Shown here: positions 62,465-64,000 of the stretch, one piece after another | How the letters are laid out: each line of letters begins with the position of its first letter | Position numbering within the stretch: position 1 is the first letter of the stretch | Assembly (NCBI GenBank): GCA_949471785.1 | Contig: CASWRE010000001.1 | Span: 62,001-126,000 of the forward strand | Direction: 5' to 3' | Source of the DNA: an uncultured Lachnospiraceae bacterium | GTDB taxonomy: Bacteria > Bacillota > Clostridia > Lachnospirales > Lachnospiraceae | DNA length: 64,000 nucleotides | The notes under the pieces: generated by a model | Seen by the model: the letters and a program-made list of their open reading frames with translations, nothing else | What the model was told of the DNA's origin: nothing | Databases searched by the model: none | Made by a program: the position numbers and the translations under genes

Positions 62465-64000
62465 GATTTATCTCCCACCACGCCCTGAATACGGGTCAAC
62501 TGTTTCGCTTCCTCCGTCAGCTCTTCCATGGCAGGTATCCTCCCATCAATATTCTCCAAAAGCCAATCCATTTTCATGATATCCTGAGCTGAGATCTGCG
62601 CATACTCCTCATTGGTGATGATCCGCCCTCCCTGCGCATGAAGTACCCCGGAAAACGGCCGCAGATCTCCCCGAATAATACTCTCCCGCAAAATGCCTAC
62701 CAGTTTGCGCACACTGCTTGGCATCGTACCGGAGCAGATCACATCCACCACGCCAGCGGGCAACCCCCACCAGTAATTCAGCGCCTTTTTGTCCTTCTCA
62801 CTGTTCCACAGACCATGGCGGATGGTGTCCAAAACACGAACATAATATTCGCCCCAGCGCCATACCGGCGCGATCAGATTATCGGGATCTCCTCCCTCTT
62901 TACCGTACAGGCCGAATTCCCGGGACGGAGAACAGGGTGTGGTCAGCTCCTGGCCGCAGACATAGGACATCCGCTCCATCTCTGCCGCCTGATTTCCCTG
63001 ATCCATAAGTTTTGACCAGAACAGTTTCACCCGGGCCTTGGGATTGGTCATTTGCACCCCCAGTGCAAAGGCGTTGATATTGGCGATCATACCATATAAA
63101 GGATAGTCTGCCACATATCCCACCTCTTTATCCTGACACAACGCTCCCGCCACAATACCGGAGAGAAATTTTGCCTCATACATCCTGCCATAGTAGGTAC
63201 GGACAGATTTATAGGAAGTATTCAGCGAACAGTTTAAAATGTGTACGTCCGAATTTTTCACGGCCGCCTTCACGCTGCCGTCCAGAAGCCGGGGTGAAGT
63301 CGTAAAGATCAGATCGCATCCGTCGTCAATGGCGCTTTGGATCACCGCCTCCGGCTCGCCGTCTTTCAGGGCCTCATTATAGGTATGAATCAACAGATCC
63401 GGGTATGTGTTTTGCAAATGGGAACGTCCCAGATCATGACCATACGTCCAGGCCGATGTCTTGGGATCTTTGTCATTCACAAATCCGATCGTATATTTCT
63501 TCTTCACAGGCGCAAGGATATTGAGAATCGGATTCGCCGTCTTTTCCGTAGGGTCCAGTTTCAGTGCCACGGCATCCTCCTCGGTCAGTACCTCCAGCTC
63601 CTCCCGGGCTTTAGTGATCTTCGCCTTCAACGCTGCCGCCGAATCCTCGCACAGCTCCTCGTATCCGTAAATCTGAATCAGCTTCAGCATAGCGTCGCTG
63701 ACGGTGATCGGAAGCTTGCTGAGATTTTTCTCCTTATAAGCCAGCTGAAAACGATTATACAGGGAACGCAGCATTAAAATGGCCTCGTCATCCCACCGCT
63801 CCGTCTCTGAATTTCCAGTAGCCTTTACCAGATTTCTGTAAGAACCCTCCCGGCTGAACCAGATCACATTTAACCCTGTCAGGTCATAAAAATTCATAAA
63901 CTCATAGTACAGACGTATATCCCGATCTTCTGCGGAATACACCGGTGCCAGACGATAAACACTGGCCGATATACTGACCGCATCGTAATATTTCAACACG
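62461..64000 (-). CDS. BMP-family (PnrA/Med-like) binding protein, N-terminus outside window
   Basis: At least 513 residues, open to the right edge, so the start lies outside. The visible N-terminal half (about 150 residues) is helical with no signal peptide. The C-terminal half has the basic-membrane-protein fold: YTIGFVNDKDPKTSAWTYGHDLG, LIFTTSPRLLDG, YYGRMYEAKFLSGIVAGAL and GYVADYPLYGMIANINAFALG. PnrA-type proteins bind nucleosides; Med of B. subtilis is a cytosolic regulator with this fold. A regulatory or non-transport role is possible because no ABC genes follow. Coupled to the metallophosphoesterase gene by ATGA overlap. Confidence 0.8.
   Translation of the reverse strand, partial: VLKYYDAVSISASVYRLAPVYSAEDRDIRLYYEFMNFYDLTGLNVIWFSREGSYRNLVKATGNSETERWDDEAILMLRSLYNRFQLAYKEKNLSKLPITVSDAMLKLIQIYGYEELCEDSAAALKAKITKAREELEVLTEEDAVALKLDPTEKTANPILNILAPVKKKYTIGFVNDKDPKTSAWTYGHDLGRSHLQNTYPDLLIHTYNEALKDGEPEAVIQSAIDDGCDLIFTTSPRLLDGSVKAAVKNSDVHILNCSLNTSYKSVRTYYGRMYEAKFLSGIVAGALCQDKEVGYVADYPLYGMIANINAFALGVQMTNPKARVKLFWSKLMDQGNQAAEMERMSYVCGQELTTPCSPSREFGLYGKEGGDPDNLIAPVWRWGEYYVRVLDTIRHGLWNSEKDKKALNYWWGLPAGVVDVICSGTMPSSVRKLVGILRESIIRGDLRPFSGVLHAQGGRIITNEEYAQISAQDIMKMDWLLENIDGRIPAMEELTEEAKQLTRIQGVVGDKS

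Overview
The window looks like chromosome from a spore-forming, Gram-positive Clostridia, most likely a Lachnospiraceae-type gut anaerobe. The evidence is GC content in the mid-50s (by eye), Gram-positive Shine-Dalgarno sites (AAGGAGG), CodY, a CIRCE-controlled groESL operon, a sporulation sigma-K without a pro-sequence, RNase J, the IreB-RuvX-DUF1292-MltG-TrmR-U32 block known from Firmicutes, and LL-diaminopimelate aminotransferase. There is no prophage, CRISPR array or rRNA. One tRNA (Ser-CGA) is present. The species cannot be named from sequence reading alone.

Positions 1-19600 are a large sugar-catabolism region. A T-rich divergent promoter near 14.5-14.8 kb feeds two long units. Leftward run a PfkB-family kinase, a sugar lipoprotein, an RbsC/RbsA/RbsC-type ABC importer, a DeoR regulator, an FGGY kinase, an M24-like protein with lost metal ligands, a UPF0303 (haem-degrading fold) protein and an AroE-like dehydrogenase without the usual substrate-binding serines. 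Rightward run AlsK-like ROK kinase, AlsE-like epimerase, cupin-type glucose-6-phosphate isomerase, a PHP phosphoesterase, a class II aldolase and a long RpiB/LacAB-type isomerase. Further left, with its own promoter, is a pentose-phosphate unit (rpe, split transketolase, rpiB) and the start of a PurF-like protein without its catalytic cysteine. The simplest reading is import of an allose-like sugar, phosphorylation, isomerisation and epimerisation to fructose 6-phosphate, then PfkB to the fructose-bisphosphate level, with the FGGY/AroE-like/M24-like arm serving a second, unknown carbohydrate.

Positions 19600-45300 are mainly housekeeping: an NlpC/P60 wall hydrolase, amidase, an HPr-like protein without the phospho-histidine, guaB, groESL, codY, topA, dprA, comM, sigK, a tRNA-hydroxylation/methylation pair, a cut-down MltG, YlbF, RNase J, ruvX, ireB, mtaB, a second HPr-like protein, then prmA-rsmE-nifS-thiI. 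Positions 45600-64000 carry a Sel1-repeat protein, dapL-hisK, an MsmX-type ATPase, a CdaR/PucR regulator, a hemerythrin-CheX-like-receiver fusion behind an RND transporter with a very long coiled-coil insertion, a decayed phage-type repressor, a Uma2 nuclease, tRNA-Ser, a PepD dipeptidase, a LURP/tubby-like protein, a metallophosphoesterase and a BMP-like protein cut by the window edge.

The most unusual non-coding signal is a family of structured intergenic repeats. Two full copies (40350-40565 and 45487-45653, opposite orientation) share terminal inverted repeats GTAACTATTCAGCC and three hairpins, one with a compensatory base pair change. One copy is interrupted by a 62-bp palindrome flanked by a 9-bp duplication. 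Shorter relatives built on the outer GTAAC...GTTAC hairpin occur at seven or more other intergenic places.
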